Origin: Bradyrhizobium iriomotense
GTDB lineage: Bacteria > Pseudomonadota > Alphaproteobacteria > Rhizobiales > Xanthobacteraceae
DNA length: 64,000 nucleotides
Assembly: GCF_030160715.1 (NCBI RefSeq)
Contig: NZ_BSOW01000038.1
Location: forward strand, 17,127-81,126
Direction: 5' to 3'
Below are positions 9,887 to 17,823 of this stretch, piece by piece. The notes below the pieces were generated by a model, which saw only the letters and a program-made list of their open reading frames with translations, searched no databases and had not been told where the DNA came from. Both the position numbers and the translations under genes were made by a program. How positions within the stretch are numbered: position 1 is the first letter of the stretch; every line of letters starts with the position of its first letter.

Positions 9887-10093
9887 TCACTGAGAGTACG
9901 AAAGCTGATCTTCCGTAACTATCCGCTCGATTTTCTCCGACTTACTCTTGATGCGATATCTAAGACGTCCATCTGCCTCGATGGGCATGAGTTGAACGAT
10001 GGTGTAAATCATTGGTGGATCAGTTGCGGCACGTCCTTGTGGACGTTGGGGCTGGTGGAGAACGTCTTCATTCAGCTTATAGGCATATGCCAT
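9887..10093 (-). CDS. small hypothetical protein
   Basis: 68-residue protein with ATG at 10093 behind a GAGG site. The C-terminal half (YTIVQLMPIEADGRLRYRIKS, then EKIERIVTEDQL) resembles a small beta-rich module that I recall as common in Bradyrhizobium hypothetical proteins. No catalytic motif, membrane segment or signal peptide is seen. It is followed closely by the small winged-helix-like gene on the same strand. Confidence 0.6.
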   Translation of the reverse strand: MAYAYKLNEDVLHQPQRPQGRAATDPPMIYTIVQLMPIEADGRLRYRIKSKSEKIERIVTEDQLSYSQ

Positions 10094-10441
10094 GTGTCCG
10101 CCTCTAAAGATTTACGGCTGCTCTAGCGTGGACCATGCTGTGATGCAATGCATCCCTTGGCTCAGGTTCGTGAAAGCAAAACGAGCGCTGCAGCGGCGCG
10201 ACTGGGTCCGAAAGAGCTTAGGAGTGCGTCAGCAGGCGTGACCTAATACGTCTCGAATACGCATTAGGTGTCCGTGGCCGCATTGACCGGAGGCGGAACG
10301 AGTTAAAACAAGCGTTCCATGAGCCGATCGCCCGCTGCCATCTAAAGCTACGCAGTGCAGAAGTGCAGTTCCCGAGCAGGTGTTGTTGCGATTTGGTGTC
10401 CGCGGGTGAATGCTGTCGGCGCGGGCACTATGGAGGGCAGC
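10094..10441. promoter_or_regulatory. divergent intergenic region
   Basis: About 350 bases between two divergent small-gene groups. It probably contains both promoters; no motif could be assigned. Open frames inside lack support. Confidence 0.35.
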
Positions 10442-10684
10442 ATGAGCAAGGCCACTCTCGACAATCGCCACCGCAACAAGGATGGAGAAATCAGCGCCAA
10501 ACACGGAAACACCCTCATTGGCACATTGCGCAAAATGTACGGCCGAAGTTTCGCAGCCGGTTATCCTGATACCGAGAAGCTCGGCGAGGTTCTACCTAAG
10601 CTGAACGAGACATCGTTGAGCCAGCTCCGCCGTGATCATGAGACCGGCCACTTGGAGCACAAGATCACCAAAGCCTCGAAGTGA
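10442..10684 (+). CDS. small conserved hypothetical protein
   Basis: 80-residue soluble basic protein starting MSKATLDNRHRNKDG behind a GGAGGG site. The middle (HGNTLIGTLRKMYG) and the C-terminal helix (LSQLRRDHETGHLEHKI) match a hypothetical family I recognise from rhizobial genomes. No known domain can be named. It precedes another small gene by 22 bases, so the two may be co-transcribed and share the terminator after 10935. Confidence 0.65.
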   Translation: MSKATLDNRHRNKDGEISAKHGNTLIGTLRKMYGRSFAAGYPDTEKLGEVLPKLNETSLSQLRRDHETGHLEHKITKASK

Positions 10685-10706
10685 GGCCGTACGCCGGAGG
10701 CACAGG

Positions 10707-10935
10707 ATGACCGACGATCAGGAACGATCCCTGCGCCAAGCTGAACAGAGAGCGCCTTGCAGTCGCACATCACGAGGTGGTCATGCAAGAAGAGGCGAAG
10801 AAGTCTGTTGATATTCGCCAAAACATGGCTCGCCTCAGGGAGCTAAGGCTGGCCAAGGAAGCGCAAGAACTTCGGACGGAAACTTCCAAAACAAACCAGC
10901 ACGCAAGACCGAAACCGAAAAAGCGATTTAGATAA
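10707..10935 (+). CDS. small helical hypothetical protein, probable frameshift
   Basis: A GGAGG site six bases before the ATG at 10707 starts MTDDQERSLRQAE. Near 10740 the frame must move by one base to continue as LNRERLAVAHHEVV and then MQEEAKKSVDIRQNM, ending in a lysine/arginine-rich tail at 10935. Corrected length is about 75 residues, mostly helical and charged. The ATG at 10783 has its own GAGG-like sequence, so a shorter 50-residue product could still be made. A terminator hairpin follows immediately. Confidence 0.5.
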
Positions 10936-10937
10936 AG

Positions 10938-10965
10938 GGCCGCCTGAGCTGGCGGCCTCTTTTTC
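10938..10965 (+). terminator. rho-independent terminator
   Basis: A perfect seven-base-pair GC stem (GGCCGCC at 10938-10944 with GGCGGCC at 10951-10957), a six-base loop and a run TCTTTTT, placed three bases after the stop of the preceding small gene. Confidence 0.85.
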
Positions 10966-11040
10966 GGATGTCGCCGGTTGGCCCTACGGCGAAGTCCGAC
11001 TCGGCTCCGAAATGGTCCGCTTACCGGGGATAGATCAGAA
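10966..11040 (+). repeat. degenerate dispersed repeat, copy A
   Basis: Shares the core atgtcgcc-gttggccc and the tail gtccg-tta-cgggatagatcagaa with copies at 13553 and 15626. The core is nearly identical and the rest roughly three-quarters identical. Non-coding, in gene-poor DNA. Confidence 0.6.
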
Positions 11041-11106
11041 CTCGTTTGGTGGCTTCGAATAAACGGGAAGAGTTGAAGAACGACGGCCGGGAATGAGACG
11101 ACGGCG

Positions 11107-11478
11107 CTACGCTGCAACAGGCGGTTGATGCTTACTGCACATCTGGGCGATGTCGGCCGTTACGTCTTCAAGCTGCCAAGGCTTTTCCCACCGGCGGACA
11201 TTCTGAAACCGGCTGGGAATCATGTCGGCACAATAGCCAGTCGTGAAAACGAATGGCTTTCCGTTGCGCATAAGTTCATCCGCCAACGGATAGCTGGTTT
11301 CGCCGCGCAGGTTCACGTCAAGCACGGCGACATCAAAGCTATCGTGAGAGACAGACAATGCTGCTGCGAGTTCGGGAATAGGTCCGATCACTTGGGCGCC
11401 GCGCGTTCGTAGCGCATCTGCAAGGTCGTCACCGACCAAATACTCATCTTCAACGATGAGAACGCGGCAGCCCTTCAT
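11107..11478 (-). CDS. stand-alone response regulator receiver (CheY-like)
   Basis: 123-residue single receiver domain. The acidic pocket is VEDEY near residue 10, the phospho-acceptor aspartate is in VAVLDVNL, and the conserved lysine is in WEKPW. There is no output domain, so it likely acts by protein contact or as a phosphate sink. The sequence style (VGDDLADALRTRGAQVIGP) resembles receivers paired with HWE/HisKA_2 kinases. The ATG at 11478 begins MKGCRVLIVED; the frame is open to 11505. No kinase is adjacent. Confidence 0.85.
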   Translation of the reverse strand: MKGCRVLIVEDEYLVGDDLADALRTRGAQVIGPIPELAAALSVSHDSFDVAVLDVNLRGETSYPLADELMRNGKPFVFTTGYCADMIPSRFQNVRRWEKPWQLEDVTADIAQMCSKHQPPVAA

Positions 11479-11645
11479 GGGGGCTTGGTGGATCATCTTT
11501 ACCACCTATCGCAATGTTCCGCTCAGTAGGACAAATGCCTATTAGCGAAAACGTTCCGACATTATGTTCCAACTTCCGCGCCTTTGCGGAAAGAAACCGG
11601 CGCGCGCACGGCGTTGCACGCGCCACAGTGAAGCCAGTTTCGCCC

Positions 11646-11828
11646 TTAGCGGACGTGCCCCAACGGAATGGCAAGCGACAGCGCCTTTTGGCGCAAGCTG
11701 CCAACAGTGCGTTTCATTTCCTTGGCGATCTTAACAACAGGCGTGCGCGCCTTGGAGTGGGCGCGCAGTTGCTTAACGTCCGCTGCGGTGTATTCGCGGC
11801 GGACAATTTTCTTAGTTTTCTTGGCCAT
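11646..11828 (-). CDS. small basic helical protein
   Basis: 60-residue lysine/arginine-rich protein, MAKKTKKIVRREYTAADV onward. The second half (PVVKIAKEMKRTVGSLRQKA) has the look of a helix-turn-helix, so DNA binding is plausible. I recall similar short proteins as widespread in Bradyrhizobium. No partner gene suggests its role. Confidence 0.65.
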   Translation of the reverse strand: MAKKTKKIVRREYTAADVKQLRAHSKARTPVVKIAKEMKRTVGSLRQKALSLAIPLGHVR

Positions 11829-12027
11829 TACGTCTTCCTGCTTTTGGGAAGGCGCTTCCTAGCACGAACAGCCAGCTTGGCAATGCGTTTTGGGCTATGG
11901 CCCGCCGATGCGCGGCCGACAATTTGCGTACATCATTCGGCAGCAATGCACACGCGTTCGCTACTTTTTTATGTGAGTGACCACAACGAGCGCCATATAC
12001 CTTCGTATCGGTCCGTGCCCCCTTTAG

Positions 12028-12186
12028 ATGATCGAAGTTTACCTAGGTTCAATTGAGCCGATCGCGATCGTCTTATCTATTGTGGTGTGCGGTAGCGCTC
12101 CCGCTATCGTTGCCCTCCTTGGGCGTTTCCTCCCTAGACTTGGGCCGCTTGTGGCAGCACAGGCGGTCTTTCTTCTTGTGCTTTAG
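12028..12186 (+). CDS. small hydrophobic membrane protein candidate
   Basis: 52 residues starting MIEVYLGSIEP, with two hydrophobic stretches (IAIVLSIVVCGSAPAIVALL and PLVAAQAVFLLVL) separated by a short basic turn, consistent with a two-span membrane peptide. The upstream ribosome site is weak, so the call rests mainly on composition. Confidence 0.4.
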   Translation: MIEVYLGSIEPIAIVLSIVVCGSAPAIVALLGRFLPRLGPLVAAQAVFLLVL

Positions 12187-12396
12187 GAGCGTGAGAAACT
12201 GCGGGCCCGCGCACCGCGCCTATTGAGATATTTGGTGCAAGGGAAGCCGACCCGCTCCTGTGCATTGATGTTCGGCGCGATTTTGGCTCGGGGAATACAG
12301 CCACTCGTCCATGTTTGCGCTCCTCTCACGCGCGTTCGGAACAGAAGGCCCCAGACCCTTGTTCAATCGTCCAGCCTCCAACTAAGGAGAAGGGCA

Positions 12397-12815
12397 ATGA
12401 TTACTTACAGACTTATGATCTTGGGCGCCGTGCTCGCCGTCAGCACCAGCCCGGTGAATGCCGGCCCCTGCGACACGGCGAGCCGCGATGCAGGATCAGG
12501 GAATGTCCCGGGCTATACCGGACAAACCACCGGCTCCACTGCAACCGATTCCAAGCAGCAACCGCCGACATCTTCGATGAGCAAAGCCTCGGAGCATACC
12601 GCAACATCGTCGGAAGACGCGCAGCGCCAGATGCAGAGCCAGCCCACCGTTGCCGAGCAATCGACGACGACCAGCCCGCACCTTCCGCGCAGTCGCCGGA
12701 TAGGACGGCAGGCACGGTCGAGCAGACCCGTCCCGAACCCACTGAACAATCAAAGAAAGCGACGGCCGGGGCGGCTGAGCCCGCACCGTCCCAGAAAAAG
12801 GCGACGGACTGCTAG
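12397..12815 (+). CDS. small secreted Ser/Thr/Gln-rich protein, frameshifted
   Basis: Starts MITYRLMILGAVLAV with a clear signal peptide ending near NAGPCDT, behind an AAGGAG site. The mature part is low-complexity and polar (GQTTGSTATDSKQQPPTSS). Around 12655-12690 the native continuation jumps frame: QPTVAEQS should be followed by PAPSAQSPDRTAG and the C-terminus SQKKATDC, stopping at 12815; one base appears to be missing. Without correction the frame runs to 12885 with an arginine-rich, unnatural tail. I recall related periplasmic proteins of unknown function from Bradyrhizobium. Confidence 0.6.
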
Positions 12816-12881
12816 AAGCGCGGGAGACATGAGCTCAAAGGGGAACGTATCGAGGGCGGCCCGAACGTGTAGCGGACATGG

Positions 12882-13260
12882 CTAGCTCGGAAACAGCTTG
12901 TCCCGAATGTAGCGAGATGTCGGCGTTAGCCTGATCCGTCGCGGCTTGCGCCACACCGCCTTATCGATTTCCTTTTTGTCACCGATCTTCCAAGGGACCA
13001 GAGGCCTGCTTGACCACGAAGATCGCATCGCTCATCTTTCGTCCGGATTGGCGATTTTTGCTCCTTACTTCCTTCCACAACTTCAGCGGCCCAAGTTTGA
13101 GCCTTGGCAGTTCTTCCCTGATCTCACGACGAAGGCACTTTCTTTCACTCTCGCCAGCATGTTTGCGGCCGCCTGGAAACATCCAGAGCCTATCGCGCCG
13201 TCGTCTGACGAGGAGCACGCGCCCCTTCTTCGCAGCAACGAGCTTTGAGGATTTCGCCAT
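12882..13260 (-). CDS. Nudix hydrolase, frameshifted near the C-terminus
   Basis: Small Nudix hydrolase, expected to cleave nucleoside diphosphate derivatives. The Nudix box is visible as GGRKHAGE then REIREE. As read, the protein stops after 93 residues. Removing one T near 12990 extends it with WKIGDKKEIDKAVWRK and TSRYIRDKLF, giving about 125 residues, the usual family length, ending at 12882. The catalytic box is upstream of the lesion. Confidence 0.75.
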
Positions 13261-13407
13261 ATCCCGTCGAATCGATCTGACAAGTCGATGTCAGTCTAGA
13301 GCGGATGGTTTGATCTGCAATCATGGGTGTTTTTTCGGCTCCGTACTATCCCGGGGTAAATCTCACGGATCGTGACCGCGCGCCTAGGCTCCGCTATTTT
13401 CCGGAGC

Positions 13408-13515
13408 ATGCTCGACATCTTCGACATTCTCGAAGAACCTAAGTTCTGGTTCGCGCTGGCCAGTGGACTGGCTCCGATCGTGGTCGCCATCATCATCTTG
13501 TGGCTCCGCCGATGA
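13408..13515 (+). CDS. micro-protein with one membrane helix
   Basis: 35 codons, MLDIFDILEEPKFWFALASG then a strongly hydrophobic helix ending LWLRR, behind a GGAG site. The positive end after the helix would orient it with the C-terminus inside. Too short for family assignment. Confidence 0.4.
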   Translation: MLDIFDILEEPKFWFALASGLAPIVVAIIILWLRR

Positions 13516-13552
13516 AGTCGCCAGCGACACCTTCTGGTTCCGCTGCCGTGCA

Positions 13553-13624
13553 GGATGTCGCCTGTTGGCCCATCGCTTCAGTTGGCGCAGTGCAGCGGGA
13601 TGTCTGAAGTTAGGGGTAGATCGG
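13553..13624 (+). repeat. degenerate dispersed repeat, copy C
   Basis: Begins ggatgtcgcctgttggccca and ends with ggggtagatcggg. It aligns with the copies at 10966 and 15626, being the most diverged in the middle. Confidence 0.5.
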
Positions 13625-13765
13625 GCGTGGCTAGCGAACTACAAGAATGTCGAGATTGACCCCGAGCGGACATTGCCGCTCAAACCTGCTAAGATGGACG
13701 CAGGAATAGGTGGCGTACCCGCTTAAGTCAGGCGTTCGTCCTCGCCCACCGCGTTTGCAAAGAAA

Positions 13766-15592
13766 ATGCGAACACTAGTACTTGTTTGGTTGCTGGCCGT
13801 AACGGCGACATTGGCGGTGGCGGAACCGTCGCCGCGCACTGCTCTTGTTATCGATGAGCCTGATCCGTCTAGCGGGATTCCTACGACGTTTTCCGCCACA
13901 TTGAGAGCAGCCCTCAACAATTTCAGACCGAGCGTGGCGGTATTCGGTGAGACCCTCGATTTGAAGCGATTTTCCGGTCGGAAACAGGAAGCCACTCTGC
14001 GGACCTATGTTCAACAAAAATATAGTGATGTGCGTTTTGGTGTCATTGTGGCTGTGGGGGCGTCAGCCTTAGACCTTGTGAGGCGTTGGCGATCAGAACT
14101 ATGGCCAGACGTGCCCGTCGTGTTCGCTGCGATCGACGAGATGACCGCTGCCAGACTCGAACCTGACCGCAATATGACTGGTTTGGTTATGCGGCGAACG
14201 ATTAAATCAACGATGACAGTTGCGCATATCCTCGTTCCCGACCTCAAGCGCCTTGCTGTGTTGGGTGGATCGCTCACGAAGGACCCCTACCGACTTCAGT
14301 ATCTGAAAGAGCTTCCAGCCTTGGCTGGCCAAACAGAACTGATCAATCTGACCGGCTTACCCTTGAATGTGCAGGCCGCTCGTGGAGCTTCACTCCCAGA
14401 CAAAACCGCGATCTTCTACACCTCCCTTTTCATCGATGATGAAGGAACACGTTATTCCTCCCCTGATGCTCTAACTGTGATTGCTAGGGTGGCAAACCGA
14501 CCGATTTTGGTCGATGTGGAATCGCTAATCGGATTTGGTGCGACAGGTGGGTTTGTTCTGAACAATGTTGCCTACGGTCAGGAGGTGGCGGCCCTCGCCG
14601 CCCGGATTCTCGATGATGCCAGCGTTGCTGCGAACCCAATTGTTGTAGGTGAATTTACCAAGCCAGTATTCGATTGGCGACAGATGCAGCGCTGGGGCAT
14701 CAGTGAACATGGTTTGCCGCCAGATACGGAAATCCACTTCCGTGAAACCAGTGTATGGCATGATTACGCTTGGCCCATTGCCCTAACGTTCGGGGTTATC
14801 GTATTGCAGGGTGGGTTGATTTCTCTTCTCCTCCACGAGCGACATCGGCGTCGATACGCTGAAGTACAGTCGCGGCAGCGCATGTCCGAGCTTGCGCGTG
14901 TCAATCGCTTTTCAACGGCGGGCGAATTGACCGCCTCAATTGCGCATGAAATCAACCAGCCGCTAGGCGCTATTCAGACGAACGCTGAGACGATGGAATT
15001 GATGCTTCGGTCGCCATCGCCGGACCTCGAAGATCTCAAAGAGATAGCTATCGATATCCGGCGTGATCAAGATCGCGCCAGTGAAGTCATTCGTCGCTTG
15101 CGAAGTATGTTGAGGAAAGCGCCGTTTGAATCCAGCGATATCGACCTGAACGAACTTGTTCGCGAAACTGAGGAATTTCTTTCTGCACTCGCCGTTGCGC
15201 GGCAAGTCGAATTGACCAACGCCCTCGCTCTGACGCCTCTACCCATCAAGGCTGATCGAATTCAGCTACAGCAGGTCATATTGAACCTCATTGTAAACGC
15301 AATGGATGCAATGTCCGATATACCAGTCGGCAAGCGCAAAATCAGCATTCAAACCACGCGCAACGACCGTCTTGGTGAAGTGTCTATTTCCGATGCCGGT
15401 CCCGGCATTCCGCCGGATAAGGCAAAGCAAGTGTTTGAAGCGTTCTTCACGACAAAGGCAGAGGGGATGGGGATTGGGTTGTCGATTGCGCGAACAATCG
15501 TCGAGGCCCACGGTGGTCGCATATGGGCAGACAATCAGGCAACAGGCGGAGCCGTGTTTCATATCAGCCTGCCACTCGCTGAAGGTTTGTAA
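13766..15592 (+). CDS. sensor histidine kinase with periplasmic ABC-substrate-binding-like domain
   Basis: 608 residues. A signal/anchor (MRTLVLVWLLAVTATLAVAE) precedes a periplasmic domain of about 300 residues with the fold signature of the uncharacterised ABC sugar-binding family (VIVAVGASALDLVRRW, VPVVFAAID). A membrane helix lies near residues 335-356, then HisKA with the phospho-acceptor histidine near residue 394 (SIAHEINQP), an N-box near 508 (NLIVNAMDAM) and a G-box DAGPGIP. It therefore probably senses a periplasmic small molecule and signals through phosphorelay. No response regulator or transporter is adjacent, so it is an orphan. The ribosome site before the ATG is weak. Confidence 0.88.
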   Translation: MRTLVLVWLLAVTATLAVAEPSPRTALVIDEPDPSSGIPTTFSATLRAALNNFRPSVAVFGETLDLKRFSGRKQEATLRTYVQQKYSDVRFGVIVAVGASALDLVRRWRSELWPDVPVVFAAIDEMTAARLEPDRNMTGLVMRRTIKSTMTVAHILVPDLKRLAVLGGSLTKDPYRLQYLKELPALAGQTELINLTGLPLNVQAARGASLPDKTAIFYTSLFIDDEGTRYSSPDALTVIARVANRPILVDVESLIGFGATGGFVLNNVAYGQEVAALAARILDDASVAANPIVVGEFTKPVFDWRQMQRWGISEHGLPPDTEIHFRETSVWHDYAWPIALTFGVIVLQGGLISLLLHERHRRRYAEVQSRQRMSELARVNRFSTAGELTASIAHEINQPLGAIQTNAETMELMLRSPSPDLEDLKEIAIDIRRDQDRASEVIRRLRSMLRKAPFESSDIDLNELVRETEEFLSALAVARQVELTNALALTPLPIKADRIQLQQVILNLIVNAMDAMSDIPVGKRKISIQTTRNDRLGEVSISDAGPGIPPDKAKQVFEAFFTTKAEGMGIGLSIARTIVEAHGGRIWADNQATGGAVFHISLPLAEGL

Positions 15593-16116
15593 GACGCGCC
15601 TCTTACCGCTCGCGCTCGTTTTTTGAAATGTCGCCTGTTGGCCCTTTTTCGAAGTGGCGGTCGACACCGAAAACGTCCGGTTATCGGGATAGACCAGAAG
15701 CTATCGGCGGGCGGTAAAACCGACGCGACTGACCCGCTAAGGACATCGCTTGAAGAACGCGTTCTCAGGAGAGATCAGAAGCGAGCAAGCTTTTGCGAGA
15801 ATATTGCATTGGTCGCATTTTCGACTTTCCAACAGAATGGGCTCATCGCGTCGGTAGCGAATGTCCGCTCTTGCGCCGCTTGTGGGTGATGAGCGGACGT
15901 TCGACCACCGCGACGTTGACGCCTGGCTCAAGCACCACGGCATCCTGCGCGGCGGGTTCCGGGTGCAGTGACCCGTGACGTGGGCGGTTTTTCGCCGGGG
16001 ACAACATCGGCGAAGTTCGTCGGGCAGGATGCGGACGAGCAAGCGTATCCGGTCCTTCACTGGCTGCGGAAACAGGCTAAGGTTGCAGCCCCATCAAGGG
16101 TTAAAGGACAAGCGCG
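15593..16116. other. gene-free stretch with repeat relics
   Basis: About 520 bases. It contains dispersed-repeat copy B and a second motif at 15861 (atgtccgctcttgcgccgct) matching 5053. A short plus-strand stretch near 15900-15965 reads RDVDAWLKHHG, which recalls the C-terminus of an excisionase-like helix-turn-helix, but it is too short to call. Confidence 0.35.
15626..15699 (+). repeat. degenerate dispersed repeat, copy B
   Basis: gaaatgtcgcctgttggccc through cgggatagaccagaa. It is the closest match to copy A at 10966-11040. Confidence 0.6.
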
Positions 16117-16368
16117 ATGACCACAATCAAGCTCTTGGCGACTGGATTGATCGCGATCACCGTGCTTACAACGGCCGCCGTGGCTCGCGAGAAATTCGCA
16201 GCCGGGCGAACGCGCATCACAGCATACGGCACGCCCTGTGATATATTCAATACCGGCCCCGGCGGCTGCTGGATTGTCTGGGAGGGCATTCCAATATGGT
16301 TCGGTCGATCGGTCCGGGGCGTGCCCGGCCGCATTTGCGACGACGGAGACAATGCGAGGATATGTTGA
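16117..16368 (+). CDS. small secreted cysteine-containing protein
   Basis: 83-residue protein with a signal peptide (MTTIKLLATGLIAITVLTTA, cleavage near AVARE) behind an AAAGGA site. The mature part of about 60 residues has four cysteines (GTPCD, GGCW, RICDD and a terminal C) that could form two disulfides in the periplasm. It ends in cysteine. No family function known to me. Confidence 0.6.
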   Translation: MTTIKLLATGLIAITVLTTAAVAREKFAAGRTRITAYGTPCDIFNTGPGGCWIVWEGIPIWFGRSVRGVPGRICDDGDNARIC

Positions 16369-16489
16369 GATGCGGAGGCTAGGAGGCGCGCCGCGTCATC
16401 CGAGGCCATCGCCGCGCGGCGGCTTCAGCGTGCAGTGATCCCCGCCGGATTGCTTCACAATTTGGCCGACCTATCTCAGGCCGATTTTG

Positions 16490-16567
16490 TATGAGCTTTG
16501 CGCGCCGACCAGGGCCGCCAAGTTTCCTTCCGGTCCCAACTGGCTTCACGAGATCAAGTACGATGGA
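16490..16567 (+). pseudogene. ATP-dependent DNA ligase fragment
   Basis: About 26 codons reading CAPTRAAKFPSGPNWLHEIK then YDG. This matches the start of the adenylation domain of ATP-dependent DNA ligases (LigD-type), where the lysine of KYDG is the adenylated residue. The similarity ends abruptly at 16567 and is followed by integrase-linked sequence, so the ligase was cut at its active site. No start codon or remaining ligase is present. Confidence 0.6.
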
Positions 16568-16596
16568 CCATGTACTTCCAAAAAAGGAGCGTACCG

Positions 16597-17465
16597 ATGC
16601 CTGACCTAAGGGAAAAGCAACGCGAAGCCCGCCGGAAGATCATTCGCCAATGGGCGAAGCTTCCGAAGGATAAACGGCAGTCTATGGAGGGGATTTCTGA
16701 ATTCGCCAGGACCGCCGCACAGCAGAACGAAAACGCATTCATACGCAGTCATCGCGATCCGTACGAAAAGATCAAAGCTGAACGCATCGACGATGATGAT
16801 GAAGTATCCGTCGCGCGAGACAACCAGATCCTAACAGATGCGCAGGTCAGCAACCTGCTTCGAGCCGCACGCGAGATCGACGGCGAGCAGGGATTCGAAG
16901 GCGACTTGTATCGCCTCGTCGTGTGCCTGGCAGCAACCGGTGCGCGATTTGCGCAAGCAAGACGAATGCGCGTCGGCGATGTTCAGGCAGAAGAGCATCG
17001 CCTGATGGTGCCAGGTTCCTACAAAGGCCGTGGCGGCAACGGTGGGTCCGTCCCGTTTCCAGTGGGCGACGACATCATTGAGGCATTGTCGCAGGGAAAT
17101 TTGGACCGCCCCAAAGAGGCTACTTTATTTGAACGATGGAGCTATGACCAGGAAGTTGGTACCATGGTTTGGAGAAGGTCAAAACGTGGTCCGTGGAAAA
17201 CGGCAGAACTCACTCGCCCCTGGCGTTCTATCCGCGAGCACGCAAAGCTACCAGAAGCTATTCCCTACGCGTTGCGACATTCCAGCATCGTCCGCGGCTT
17301 GCGAAACCGACTATTCAGCACGTTGCTAAACTGCACAATACTTCCGTGAAAATGATCGAGCGGCACTACGCCAAATACATTTCCACAGCTCTAGAAGATC
17401 TCGCTCGCGCGGCAATCGTGCCGCTGGTTCCGCGGCATGTCGAAACGGTGATCGGAGGCACATAA
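16597..17465 (+). pseudogene. tyrosine recombinase / phage-type integrase, frameshifted
   Basis: About 289 residues after correction. The first catalytic arginine lies in TGARFAQARRMRVGDV and the second box in YALRHSSIV. Near 17300 one base is missing; the other frame continues KPTIQHVAKLHNTSVKMIE and supplies the nucleophile tyrosine (ERHYAKYI), ending at 17465. As read, the protein stops at 17349 and lacks the tyrosine. The start MPDLREKQREARR at 16597 follows AGGAGCG; an in-frame ATG at 16570 also exists. It abuts a DNA-ligase fragment, suggesting arrival by insertion. No att site or tRNA was recognised. Confidence 0.8.
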
Positions 17466-17823
17466 GCGATTTAGCTCTCCTGCCATCGAACACGCCGCGA
17501 TGGCCAATCGCAGTTAGTCCGAGATGATGAAGCACGCCGGACCATCGACCAGGGGCCACGGCAGCAAACCTCTTTCGCCATGAGAAGTTGCGCGGACGGT
17601 CTACTCCGTGGGGCTCTCAATGGATCGAGATTTCTCCTACGCAAAGGGGTCATTGGCGCGTACAAAACTCCTTAGCGTAGAGGGAAACACCCCAGAGTGC
17701 ATCCAGTCGGTCGGAGAAGCGAAGATTATTTTCGGCATCAACTGAAAACCATGATCGAGCTGCGGCTCTCGCTTTCTGCGTTCGGCCACGACGTACACAG
17801 GGCAATCGCTCACGTCAGCGCTC
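17466..17823. other. intergenic, no supported gene
   Basis: About 360 bases between the integrase and the amide-type transporter. A 42-codon plus-strand frame from 17620 (MDRDFSYAKGSLARTK) is visible but unsupported. No attachment-site repeat was recognised. Confidence 0.3.

Noticed and set aside
15890..15970. Excisionase-like C-terminus (RDVDAWLKHHG)
   Set aside because: Only about 25 codons, no start and no helix-turn-helix upstream; chance similarity cannot be excluded.
16300..17823. Search for an integrase attachment site or tRNA target
   Set aside because: No tRNA-like cloverleaf and no convincing direct repeat flanking the integrase was found by eye.
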